Shown: piece by piece, positions 54,457 to 62,447 of the stretch
Position numbering within the stretch: position 1 is the first letter of the stretch
Layout of the letters: every line of letters starts with the position of its first letter
Assembly (NCBI GenBank): GCA_003480725.1
Contig: QUJQ01000003.1
Coordinates: forward strand, 183,082 to 247,081
DNA length: 64,000 nt
Direction of reading: 5' to 3'
Origin: Clostridiaceae bacterium AM27-36LB
Lineage (GTDB): Bacteria; Bacillota; Clostridia; Lachnospirales; Lachnospiraceae
Program-made: the position numbers and the translations under genes
The notes under the pieces: model-generated
The model's database searches: none
What the model was told of the DNA's origin: nothing
Seen by the model: only the letters and a program-made list of their open reading frames with translations

Positions 54457-55683
54457 TTAACTTCTGTAATCTGCGTTGATATTTACATATTCATGGGTTA
54501 GATCACAGCCCCATGCGGTGGCAGTGGCCGTTCCCATCTTCACATCTGCAATGGCAGTCACATAGTCCTCGGAAAGAATCTTTGTTGCCTCGTCCTCACT
54601 GTATCCAGTGGACACACCATTCTCGATGATCTTCAGCTTCCCTGCTTTACTCTCAAAATACAGATCCACCTTCTCCGGATCAAACTGTGCTCCGGAATAT
54701 CCCATGGCACACAGGATCCGCCCCCAGTTGGCATCATGTCCGTAGATTGCTGCCTTGGTAAGGGTGGACATCACAACAGACTGGCTCAAGGTCACGGCCT
54801 GTTCCTTACTCTCGGCTCCGATCACCTTTACCTCAAACAGACAGGTTGCTCCTTCTCCATCTCCGGCGATCTTCTTCGCCAGCTCAGTATTTACATAATT
54901 CAGTGCTTTCTTAAATTCTGTATATTCCGGGCTGTCTTCTTTGTCGATGACCGGATTGCCAGCCATACCATTTGCCAGCAGGAGTACTGTATCATTGGTA
55001 GAAGTATCTCCATCTACCGACACCATATTGTAGGTATCTTTCACATCATCGGACAGTGCTTTCTGCAGAAGCTCCTTGGTGATCGCTGCATCGGTAGTCA
55101 CAAATCCAAGCATGGTACACATATTCGGATGGATCATGCCAGAGCCTTTACACATACCGCCGATGGTCACGGTCTTACCGCCGATCTCAATCTCCACACC
55201 CACATATTTTGGCTTGGTGTCGGTAGTCATGATAGCTTTTGCCGCATCAAGACCTGCCTCTTCGGTATCCTCTTTTCCCTTTGCCAGCAGTTCCACACCT
55301 GCTGCGATCCGATCCATGGGAAGCTGCATACCGATCACTCCGGTGGATGCCACCAGCACGGAACTCTCCGGTACATTCAGGGCTTTCGCTGCCGCCTCAG
55401 CGGTCTGCTTACAATATCCGTATCCTTCCGCACCTGTGCAGGCATTGGCGATACCGGAATTGATGATCACTGCCTGTGCGGCTTCAGAATGATAGACCAC
55501 TTCCTGATCCCATTTGACCGGAGCTGCTTTTACCACATTGGTGGTAAATGTTCCCGCTGCCACGCAGGGAACCTGGCTGTACACCAGCGCCATATCCTTC
55601 CGGTTCTGATATTTGATGCGGGCTTCCACCGAAGCTGCTTCAAATCCTTTTGCTGCGGTCACACCGCCTGTAATGATCTTCAT
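54457..55683 (-). CDS. argJ: Bifunctional ornithine acetyltransferase / N-acetylglutamate synthase
   Basis: A 408-residue enzyme recycling the acetyl group from N-acetylornithine to glutamate. The autocleavage site is in [15 protein letters not shown]: the Thr of CTML becomes the N-terminal nucleophile of the beta chain. Oxyanion residues are in [12 protein letters not shown]. The presence of ArgJ means the linear acetyl cycle with ArgE is not needed. Encoded between the GNAT gene (2-base gap) and argB. Confidence 0.97.
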   Translation of the reverse strand: MKIITGGVTAAKGFEAASVEARIKYQNRKDMALVYSQVPCVAAGTFTTNVVKAAPVKWDQEVVYHSEAAQAVIINSGIANACTGAEGYGYCKQTAEAAAKALNVPESSVLVASTGVIGMQLPMDRIAAGVELLAKGKEDTEEAGLDAAKAIMTTDTKPKYVGVEIEIGGKTVTIGGMCKGSGMIHPNMCTMLGFVTTDAAITKELLQKALSDDVKDTYNMVSVDGDTSTNDTVLLLANGMAGNPVIDKEDSPEYTEFKKALNYVNTELAKKIAGDGEGATCLFEVKVIGAESKEQAVTLSQSVVMSTLTKAAIYGHDANWGRILCAMGYSGAQFDPEKVDLYFESKAGKLKIIENGVSTGYSEDEATKILSEDYVTAIADVKMGTATATAWGCDLTHEYVNINADYRS

Positions 55684-55685
55684 CC

Positions 55686-56138
55686 TCAGTCCTCCTCAAT
55701 AAATGCAGTAATATTTTTCTCATTTAACGTAAAATCATAATAATTCAGATCTTCCCGCTCTGTCCAGCCGATCTTGTTCCAGAATGCATTTCCAATATCA
55801 TTTATGGTAAATGCGATCAGGGAAACTTTGTTGATCTGCTCTTTCCGCAGAGCTTCCATACATGCCACAACCATGGCCTTACCTATGCCCTGACGTCGGT
55901 AGCCTTTCCGCACACACACATGATAGAGACATCCTCGTCTTCCGTCATGTCCGCACAGGATTGCACCGATCAGTGTATCCCCGTCCCAGGCAGTAATACT
56001 GGTAGTAGGATTCCGTTTCAGAAATCTGGTCACACCCTCCCGGGAATCATCGATACTTCGGATGCCAAACCCCTTGATCGTCATCCACAACTCATAGAGC
56101 TTGTCATAATCTTCACTTTTCATCACCCGGATATCCAT
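55686..56138 (-). CDS. GNAT-family N-acetyltransferase in the arginine operon
   Basis: A 150-residue protein with the GNAT fold: IRVMKSEDYDKLYELW, IGAILCGHDGRRGCLYHVCV, and the acetyl-CoA loop RKGYRRQGIGKAMV (motif Q/RxxGxG/A). It sits between argC and argJ with 2 bases to argJ, so it is part of the operon. It may be a short ArgA-like N-acetylglutamate synthase that primes the acetyl cycle, as short GNAT proteins do in some other bacteria; this is inferred from position, not sequence. Confidence 0.85.
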   Translation of the reverse strand: MDIRVMKSEDYDKLYELWMTIKGFGIRSIDDSREGVTRFLKRNPTTSITAWDGDTLIGAILCGHDGRRGCLYHVCVRKGYRRQGIGKAMVVACMEALRKEQINKVSLIAFTINDIGNAFWNKIGWTEREDLNYYDFTLNEKNITAFIEED

Positions 56139-56187
56139 GGTGTTTCCTCCTTGTCTTATCGTCTATTTCCGTAAATATCTCAGACAC

Positions 56188-57228
56188 TTACGGGAACAGC
56201 GGCGCCATCTGAAGACCTGTCTTCTCATCTAATCCAAATAACAGATTCATATTCTGTACTGCCTGTCCGGCTGCACCTTTTACCAGATTATCCATGGCAC
56301 CCATCATAATGATCCGCTTTGTTCTCGGGTCAATCTTGAAGTTCACATCCACGAAGTTGCTACCTTCTACCCAACGGGTCTGCGGGCATACATCTTTGTT
56401 AAGTACACGAACAAAATACTCTTTGTCGTAATATTTATCATAAACTGCTTTTACTTCTTCATATGTCACATCTTTTTTGAGAGATGCATAAGCAGTTACC
56501 AGGATACCTCTCTGCATAGGCACCAGATGCGGGGTGAAATTGATCAGTACCGGCTCTCCTGCCGCATAACTTAACTGCTCTTCGATCTCTGGTGTATGTC
56601 TGTGTCCGGCCACACCGTAGGCTTTGATATTTTCATTGACCTCACAGAACAGATTATCAACCTTGGCTCCTCTTCCTGCTCCGGAAGTACCGGATTTGGC
56701 ATCAATGATGATGGTGTTTGGATCGATCAGTCCTTCCTTCACGCAAGGATAGATAGAGAGGAAGCTGCAGGTCGGATAGCAGCCTGGATTAGCAATAAGC
56801 CTTGCCTGTTTGATCTTCTCTCTGTTGACTTCACAAAGTCCATACACTGCTTCTCCAATGTACTGGGGTGCTTTATGCTCAATGCCATACCATTTCTCAT
56901 AGACGTTGACATCTTTAATACGAAAGTCCGCACTCAGATCGATGATCTTTACCTTACTTAATACATTCTCATTGACCAGAGAGGCACACAGTCCTTGCGG
57001 AGTAGCAGTAAAGATCACATCCACCTGATCTGCCATAGCTTCCATATTGTCATCCAGACATTTCTCATCCACCAGCTGGAACATATTCTGATAGATGGAT
57101 GCATACGCCTGATCCACATAGCTTCTGGATCCATACCATTTGATCTCTACATCTTTATGTCCGAGAAGAAGTCTGACCAGCTCTGCTCCTGCATAACCGG
57201 TTGCTCCGATAATACCTGCTTTTATCAT
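56188..57228 (-). CDS. argC: N-acetyl-gamma-glutamyl-phosphate reductase
   Basis: A 346-residue NADPH-dependent reductase (type 1). Dinucleotide motif GIIGATGYAGAELVRLL at 5-21; catalytic Cys in NPGCYPT near 150; His in GVAGHRHTPEIEEQ. First gene of the arginine operon, with its promoter in the 260-base gap shared with argG. Confidence 0.98.
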   Translation of the reverse strand: MIKAGIIGATGYAGAELVRLLLGHKDVEIKWYGSRSYVDQAYASIYQNMFQLVDEKCLDDNMEAMADQVDVIFTATPQGLCASLVNENVLSKVKIIDLSADFRIKDVNVYEKWYGIEHKAPQYIGEAVYGLCEVNREKIKQARLIANPGCYPTCSFLSIYPCVKEGLIDPNTIIIDAKSGTSGAGRGAKVDNLFCEVNENIKAYGVAGHRHTPEIEEQLSYAAGEPVLINFTPHLVPMQRGILVTAYASLKKDVTYEEVKAVYDKYYDKEYFVRVLNKDVCPQTRWVEGSNFVDVNFKIDPRTKRIIMMGAMDNLVKGAAGQAVQNMNLLFGLDEKTGLQMAPLFP

Positions 57229-57273
57229 ACTCTCTACCTCACAAATTTCACTATTTTTCTGTCGAATGGGAAT

Positions 57274-57302
57274 ATTGTAAACCTCTTTGGTTGAGTTTGC
57301 AA
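57274..57302 (-). promoter_or_regulatory. Promoter of argC
   Basis: On the minus strand -35 TTGCAA (57297-57302) and -10 TACAAT (57274-57279) at 17-base spacing, about 45 bases before the argC start. Confidence 0.7.
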
Positions 57303-57320
57303 GTACCTTTCTATATTTTT

Positions 57321-57453
57321 TGCATTTTTATACACTTAAAATCCATTTATCTTCTATATTTATGCATTATATTCAATTTTTATGTATATTCCGTTGCTAT
57401 CATGTATATTTTTACACTTGCAGTTTCCTGTCGGATGTTGTATATTTATTTTC
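57321..57453. promoter_or_regulatory. Cluster of putative ArgR (ARG-box) sites between argC and argG
   Basis: AT-rich half-palindromes recur: TGCATTTTTATACA (57321-57334), TGCATTATATTCA (57363-57375), TGTATATTTTTACA (57403-57416) and TGTATATTTATTTTCA (57438-57453). They resemble the TGnATwwwwATnCA form of ARG boxes and flank or overlap the argG promoter. They were recognised by eye, not by a matrix. Confidence 0.5.
57418..57446 (+). promoter_or_regulatory. Promoter of argG
   Basis: -35 TTGCAG (57418-57423) and -10 TATATT (57441-57446) at 17-base spacing, about 40 bases upstream of the argG ATG. Putative ARG boxes touch both elements, consistent with repression by arginine. Confidence 0.65.
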
Positions 57454-57487
57454 AGTGAAACCACGTTACATTAGGAGGATTTTTAAT

Positions 57488-58720
57488 ATGAAAGAAAAAG
57501 TAGTTCTTGCCTATTCAGGTGGCCTGGATACCACTGCTATTATTCCATGGCTCAAAGAGCATTTCGGTTATGACGTTATCTGCTGCTGCGTAGACTGCGG
57601 ACAGGGTAACGAGCTGGACGGTCTGGAAGAGCGTGCAAAAGCTTCCGGCGCAGCAAAATTATATATTGAAGATATTGTTGATGAATTTGCAGAAGATTAC
57701 ATCATGCCGTGTGTACAGGCTGGTGCTGTATATGAGAACAAATACCTTCTGGGAACTTCCATGGCTCGTCCGGTTATTGCTAAGAAGCTGGTTGAGATTG
57801 CAAGAAAAGAAGGTGCTTCCGCTATCTGTCACGGTGCTACCGGTAAAGGTAATGACCAGATCCGTTTTGAGCTGGCGATCAAAGCTCTGGCTCCTGACCT
57901 GAAGATCATCGCTCCGTGGAGAATGACTGATGTATGGACCATGCAGTCCCGTGATGACGAGATTGAATACTGCAAGAAACATGGTATCGACCTTCCGTTT
58001 GACCACAGCCACAGCTACAGCCGTGACCGCAACCTGTGGCACATCAGCCATGAAGGCCTGGAGCTTGAGGATCCGGCAAATGAGCCGAACTACGATCATA
58101 TGCTGGTTCTTGGCGTTACTCCGGAAAAAGCACCGGATCAGGCTGAGTACGTGACTATGACCTTCGAAAAAGGAGTTCCGACTTCTGTAAATGGCAAAAA
58201 GATGAAAGTTGCTGATGTGATCAGAGAACTGAACAAGCTTGGCGGAAAACACGGTATCGGTATTGTAGATATCGTCGAGAACCGTGTAGTTGGTATGAAA
58301 TCCCGTGGAGTATATGAGACTCCTGGCGGAACCATCCTGATGGAAGCTCACAAACAGCTGGAAGAGCTGGTTCTTGACCGCGCTACCATGGAAGCCAAGA
58401 AAGACATGGGCAACAAGATGTCTCAGGTTGTATACGAAGGAAAATGGTTCACTCCGCTGTGTGACGCTATCCGCGCATTCGTAGCAAGCACTCAGGAATA
58501 TGTGACTGGTGAAGTAAAATTCAAGCTTTACAAAGGAAATATCATCAAAGCCGGAACCACTTCTCCGTATAGCCTCTACAATGAGTCCTTGGCTTCCTTC
58601 ACAACTGGTGATATGTATGATCATCACGATGCAAGTGGATTCATCACACTGTTCGGACTGCCGCTGAAGGTTCGTGCAATGAAGCTGATGGAAGCTAAGA
58701 AAAATGAAAATGAGAAATAA
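57488..58720 (+). CDS. argG: Argininosuccinate synthase
   Basis: A 410-residue enzyme joining citrulline and aspartate with ATP. ATG 57488 follows AGGAGG at about 9 bases; the frame upstream is AT-rich leader. PP-loop VLAYSGGLDTTAIIPWL at 5-20 is diagnostic; further family motifs are HGATGKGNDQIRFEL and SHEGLELEDPANEPN. It diverges from argC. No argH is adjacent in this window. Codon use (many GCT/GGT) suggests high expression. Confidence 0.98.
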   Translation: MKEKVVLAYSGGLDTTAIIPWLKEHFGYDVICCCVDCGQGNELDGLEERAKASGAAKLYIEDIVDEFAEDYIMPCVQAGAVYENKYLLGTSMARPVIAKKLVEIARKEGASAICHGATGKGNDQIRFELAIKALAPDLKIIAPWRMTDVWTMQSRDDEIEYCKKHGIDLPFDHSHSYSRDRNLWHISHEGLELEDPANEPNYDHMLVLGVTPEKAPDQAEYVTMTFEKGVPTSVNGKKMKVADVIRELNKLGGKHGIGIVDIVENRVVGMKSRGVYETPGGTILMEAHKQLEELVLDRATMEAKKDMGNKMSQVVYEGKWFTPLCDAIRAFVASTQEYVTGEVKFKLYKGNIIKAGTTSPYSLYNESLASFTTGDMYDHHDASGFITLFGLPLKVRAMKLMEAKKNENEK

Positions 58721-58734
58721 ATAGACTAAAAAAA

Positions 58735-58782
58735 GAACTGCCTGTGAAATAAAATTCATTCCATAGGCAGCTCTTTCTTTTT
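58735..58782. terminator. Terminator between argG and hflC (bidirectional)
   Basis: GAACTGCCTGTG (58735-58746) pairs with CATAGGCAGCTC (58762-58773) with one mismatch and one G-U; A run on the left and T run on the right serve convergent argG and hflC. Confidence 0.75.
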
Positions 58783-58797
58783 ATTATTCTTCTGCTG

Positions 58798-59766
58798 TTA
58801 CTTTCCGGTAAAGATTCTTGCGATTGGTGAATCTGCCGGAAGGATCAGTGTCTTATCTTTGCTGTTTTTCAAACTTTCTTTGGCAGCATCCAGGCTGCGC
58901 ACAAAAGAATAGAATTCACTTCTGCTGTCATCCGCATAAGCATCAGACAAAATCTTCATATATTCTGCCTCGCCTTCTGCGATGGTCTGTTCTGCTTGTG
59001 CATTCGCCTCCGACAGCATGATCGACACTTCTTTGTCAGTTGTATTCTGTATAATCTGAGCCTGAGACGCTCCTTCTGCTGTATACTGGGCTGCTATATT
59101 TTCACGTTCCGAGATCATTCGTGTATAAACAGCCTGTTTATTGTCATCCGGCAGATCCAGTTTTTTCACTTCCACAGCCAGAATATCAATTCCATACTGT
59201 TCATAATCTCCCAGCTGCTCCATAATTTCTTCTGTGAGAGATTTTATGACAACTTCTTCTGTTTTTTCCTCCAGCACCAGATCATTGGATTCCACATCAG
59301 ATTCTGTTCCTGCGGTGGTGACTGTCATTTTTCCATCTCTGCTCTTGATCACTTCGTCCTGAGTCATGCTGGATACTGTATTCTTAGTCGCATTGTATAC
59401 CAGTGCATTGATCCTGTTCTCAGCATTATAGATAGAATTGGCCAGTGTCTGTGTGAATTTCAGCGGATCCGTCACTTTCCAGAGTACATAACTGTCTACG
59501 ATCATCGATTTTTTATCGGATGAAATAACATCTGATGCCGGCAGATCATAAAGCAGTAATTCCTTCGGTACCGTATCTGTCGACTGGATCAATGGAATTT
59601 TAAAAGATAATCCCGATGTACTGATCACACGCTGCACTTTTCCAAACTGACGGACCAGCTTATACTCATCTTCTCTGCAAATTACCAGGCTATTGCTAAG
59701 GATGACCAGAACCGCCAGAACCAAAATATATTTAAAAACACCAAACTTTTTCTTTTCTTTATCCAT
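58798..59766 (-). CDS. hflC: HflC-like SPFH-domain protein
   Basis: A 322-residue membrane protein. ATG 59766 is 9 bases after GGAGG; the longer frame overlaps hflK. One N-terminal helix (YILVLAVLVILSNSLVI) is followed by the SPFH/band-7 domain (about 35-200) and a charged helix rich in Glu/Ala (EREN..AQYTAEGASQAQII). HflC with HflK forms a large cage that modulates FtsH protease in E. coli. No ftsH is next to it here. It starts 4 bases after hflK. Confidence 0.9.
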   Translation of the reverse strand: MDKEKKKFGVFKYILVLAVLVILSNSLVICREDEYKLVRQFGKVQRVISTSGLSFKIPLIQSTDTVPKELLLYDLPASDVISSDKKSMIVDSYVLWKVTDPLKFTQTLANSIYNAENRINALVYNATKNTVSSMTQDEVIKSRDGKMTVTTAGTESDVESNDLVLEEKTEEVVIKSLTEEIMEQLGDYEQYGIDILAVEVKKLDLPDDNKQAVYTRMISERENIAAQYTAEGASQAQIIQNTTDKEVSIMLSEANAQAEQTIAEGEAEYMKILSDAYADDSRSEFYSFVRSLDAAKESLKNSKDKTLILPADSPIARIFTGK

Positions 59767-59770
59767 CTGA

Positions 59771-60784
59771 TCATTCCTCCGTAGCTTCTGCTGTATTAAA
59801 AGAATCCAGTGGAAGAAGCTGCTGAATCTGACTTCCATTTGCTCCTTCAATGATAACCTTCATATCAGGCAGAATATCTTCCATGGTTTCATAAAACATT
59901 CTTTGTTTTGTGATTGATGGATATTTGATATATTCCTCATACATGGAATTAAATCTGGATGCCTGTCCCTCTGCCTCGTTAATACGACTCTCTTTCTGTG
60001 CCTCTGCATCCTGCAGAATCTTATCAGCCTCTGCCTTTGCCTGAGGGATCTGCTCATTCCGGTACTTATTTGCATTATTCAAAGCCGTTTCTTTTCCCTG
60101 CTTGGCTGTTTCAACTGCTTTGAATGCTGTCATAACCTCTGTTGTGGGGGGCTGTGCATCTTGTATGGATATGCTGACCAGTTGGATACCAATGTCGTAT
60201 TTTTCCAGTTTATCCATGATCATCTGCTTAATATTTGCCTGAATCTCATTCTTTCCAGTTGTCAATACTGCATCTACATTATACGAACCAATCGTAGTAC
60301 GGATACAGTTCTGAGCAATATTGTCCAGAACATCAACCGGATCTTCCGATGCATATAACGCTTTCACCGGATCTGAAATCCTATATTCTGCATAAAAATC
60401 TACCTGAATAAAATTATAGTCTGAAGTGATCATCATCGCCTCATCTGTATATTCCTCGTCTGAATCATATCCGACAGCGATTCCCTGAATTGTAGTATTT
60501 ACCTTTGTCACTGTCTGGATCAGGGGAAGCTTAAAATGAAGTCCCGGATCTGTCACTGCCTTCGGTGTTCCAAATGTACAGACGACCGCCTGTTCTTCCT
60601 CCTGAATCGTAAACCAGCAGGAATTCGCAAGCAACAACACCAGAACAGTTCCGAGCACGACTAGTCCTGTCTTTTTCGTCTTCTGAAACCAATGTTTTCT
60701 CTCCGGTTTCGACTTCCGTCCATTCATCCCTTGTTCTTCTGGATTCACTTCCCTGTAATTTTTTCTAAAATGTAAATTAATCAT
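59771..60784 (-). CDS. hflK: HflK-like SPFH-domain protein
   Basis: A 337-residue membrane protein. ATG 60784 follows GGAG at 6 bases. A basic N-terminus with KKTGLVVLGTVLVLLLANSCWF helix is followed by EEEQAVVCTFGTPKAVTDPGLHFKLP, the band-7 opening, and a long helix of Glu/Ala/Lys/Gln (AVETAKQGKETALNNANKYRN). Partner of hflC downstream. The Gly-rich N-terminal region of E. coli HflK is missing, as usual in Firmicutes. Confidence 0.9.
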   Translation of the reverse strand: MINLHFRKNYREVNPEEQGMNGRKSKPERKHWFQKTKKTGLVVLGTVLVLLLANSCWFTIQEEEQAVVCTFGTPKAVTDPGLHFKLPLIQTVTKVNTTIQGIAVGYDSDEEYTDEAMMITSDYNFIQVDFYAEYRISDPVKALYASEDPVDVLDNIAQNCIRTTIGSYNVDAVLTTGKNEIQANIKQMIMDKLEKYDIGIQLVSISIQDAQPPTTEVMTAFKAVETAKQGKETALNNANKYRNEQIPQAKAEADKILQDAEAQKESRINEAEGQASRFNSMYEEYIKYPSITKQRMFYETMEDILPDMKVIIEGANGSQIQQLLPLDSFNTAEATEE

Positions 60785-60870
60785 CGCCTTCTCCATTGTA
60801 TAAAAGTATAAGCTCTTTCATTCCTCAATAAAGACCTCACACCTTAGGTTTCGATTTATCTTGTTACTAA

Positions 60871-61023
60871 TCAGTCCTGAAGACTCTCACGTACCCGTTT
60901 CAGGTCACGTTCAAGTTTTTTCTTTAACTTATCATATTCTTTGTTTTCAAGCAGCTCAAGTTCATTTTCAATCCGTATCTCTTCTTTTCTCAGGTCATCC
61001 TTAAACTGAATATCTGTCGGCAT
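60871..61023 (-). CDS. Small coiled-coil protein
   Basis: A 50-residue protein (from ATG 61023, after GAGGTGAAGAG) made almost only of Glu, Lys, Leu and Arg: EIRIENELELLENKEYDKL continues into a KKKLERDLKRVRESL helix. It would form one long coiled coil. I do not recognise it. It lies upstream of hflK on the same strand. It could be spurious, but the RBS and amphipathic pattern support it. Confidence 0.5.
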   Translation of the reverse strand: MPTDIQFKDDLRKEEIRIENELELLENKEYDKLKKKLERDLKRVRESLQD

Positions 61024-61490
61024 ATTGTACTCTTCACCTCTCATATGTTTCACCGCCCTTTCAGGCAATATTATACCATAGCGTAAAGCCTTTATTCAAT
61101 TATCAAAGTCCATTCTCTCATGGTATTTTCGCGGAAAATTGCGTAGAAATTCGATGTAAGAGATTGTTGTATTTACAATAACAGATACTTCTATAAAATG
61201 CAAGGTATCTATGACATAAAATGTGATCAAAGGATCTGTGTATGAAACAAAAGCTCTCATAACCTGCAGCAGCCCCGGGCGATAGAATAAACTATCACGA
61301 ACTACAACAGCCCGTGAGGTCAGCAATAAACTGCGCTGTATGACTTGGAGCGGACTGGAATGTGGTGGCGTATTGACTGACACGAACACAGTATGTGTAC
61401 GTGTTCAGGCAGTACGTCAGTGCATTTCTGTCCGATACACGTCATACGAGCTTTTATGCTGACCTCACGGGCTGTTGCATATACAGGCTT
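61024..61490. other. Gene-free interval with foldback element
   Basis: A 467-base gap. Its right part is the foldback element at 61305-61477; the left part is AT-rich with a small GATAG/CTATC hairpin (61281-61296). A 97-codon minus-strand frame (61096-61389) runs into the foldback and has no RBS, so I do not call it. Confidence 0.5.
61305..61477. repeat. 173-bp imperfect inverted repeat (foldback element)
   Basis: Terminal arms CAACAGCCCGTGAGGTCAGC A (61305-61325) and their exact complement at 61457-61477 are 21 bases. The pairing continues inward with gaps: CTGTATGAC against GTCATACGAG, AGCGGACTGGAATG against CATTTCTGTCCGAT, GACTGACAC near GTGC/ACGTCAGT, GAACAC against GTGTTC. The whole element therefore folds into one long hairpin. 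It has no open frame worth calling. It may be a degenerate MITE or a structured RNA just downstream of the patatin-like gene. Confidence 0.7.
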
Positions 61491-62405
61491 TTATTTCATT
61501 CCCAGATATGCTTTCAGCTGCTCCATCTGGTCTTTGGCATCTTTATAGCCTCTGGCATAAAGATGCCCCAGCTTCTCCATATCTTTTTCCAGACGGCTGA
61601 TCTTCATAGGTACAGACGGGCTGACAAGATAGATCCGTCCTTCTTTTGCCAGCTGCTCCAGTTCATCACACTGGTGATTGTAGGCCGCATCGCTCTGCTC
61701 CAGCACGTGAGCAAACTCGGGATAGGTGTGATAGATCCGATGTGCCAGAGAGGTCTCTGAGGCTTTCTTCAGATTTTTTCTATAATCTGCATGACGAGTC
61801 TTGATCACCACGATTTTCTCAAAACCCTGGTCGATTGCCCACTGATAAGGAATCTTACAGCTGCATCCACCATCCAGATAAGGCTTGCCATCGATGTCCA
61901 CCATCTTGGAAATATATGGCATGGATGCCGATGCACGGATTGCGTGAAAGATATTGGTGCAATGACCTTTTTCAAAATATTCAGTCTCTCCGGTCAGGCA
62001 GTTCGTTGCCACTGCCACAAACCTCCGTTCCGGCTCAAAGAACCGTTTTCCATCAAATGGATCGGATTCTTTAAGACCATCGAACACAAAATCAAATCCG
62101 ATCAGTCCTTTGTTGTGGCGAACCGCCTGGATTCCCACATAGCGGCTGTCATGACGATACCTCAGGTTCACTCTGGCAGACCGACCAATCTGACCAGCCA
62201 CATAATTCATCCCGGCCATAGCTCCTGCTGATACGCCAATGGTACACTGCATATTGATGCCTGCTTTCATCATGGCATCCATGAACCCCTGACTGTACAG
62301 ACCGCGAAATGCGCCACCTTCCAGTACCAGGCATCCTTCTGTCACCTTCCGGGATGCACTGCCCGAAGGAATCTTATCAATATGTGAATAAATTTTTCCG
62401 CTCAT
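61491..62405 (-). CDS. Patatin-like phospholipase family protein
   Basis: A 304-residue serine lipase. ATG 62405 is 10 bases from GGAGG. The patatin dyad is intact: oxyanion loop LEGGAFRGLYSQG at 28-40, nucleophile Ser59 in IGVSAGAM, and Asp178 in YLDGGCS. The RASASMP motif before the Asp is typical of the bacterial YjjU/RssA branch. The C-terminal third is charged and helical. It is cytosolic or membrane-associated and probably acts on phospholipid or acylglycerol. It lies 42 bases after larC and may share its transcript. Confidence 0.93.
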   Translation of the reverse strand: MSGKIYSHIDKIPSGSASRKVTEGCLVLEGGAFRGLYSQGFMDAMMKAGINMQCTIGVSAGAMAGMNYVAGQIGRSARVNLRYRHDSRYVGIQAVRHNKGLIGFDFVFDGLKESDPFDGKRFFEPERRFVAVATNCLTGETEYFEKGHCTNIFHAIRASASMPYISKMVDIDGKPYLDGGCSCKIPYQWAIDQGFEKIVVIKTRHADYRKNLKKASETSLAHRIYHTYPEFAHVLEQSDAAYNHQCDELEQLAKEGRIYLVSPSVPMKISRLEKDMEKLGHLYARGYKDAKDQMEQLKAYLGMK

Positions 62406-62447
62406 TCTGTCACTACCTCCCAGGTCATGTCTATTCACAGATTTCAT

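Noticed and set aside
57659..58759. 366-codon minus-strand frame
   Set aside because: Antisense of argG, whose plus-strand protein is unmistakable.
61096..61389. 97-codon minus-strand frame
   Set aside because: Enters the long inverted repeat, no RBS, no recognisable motif.
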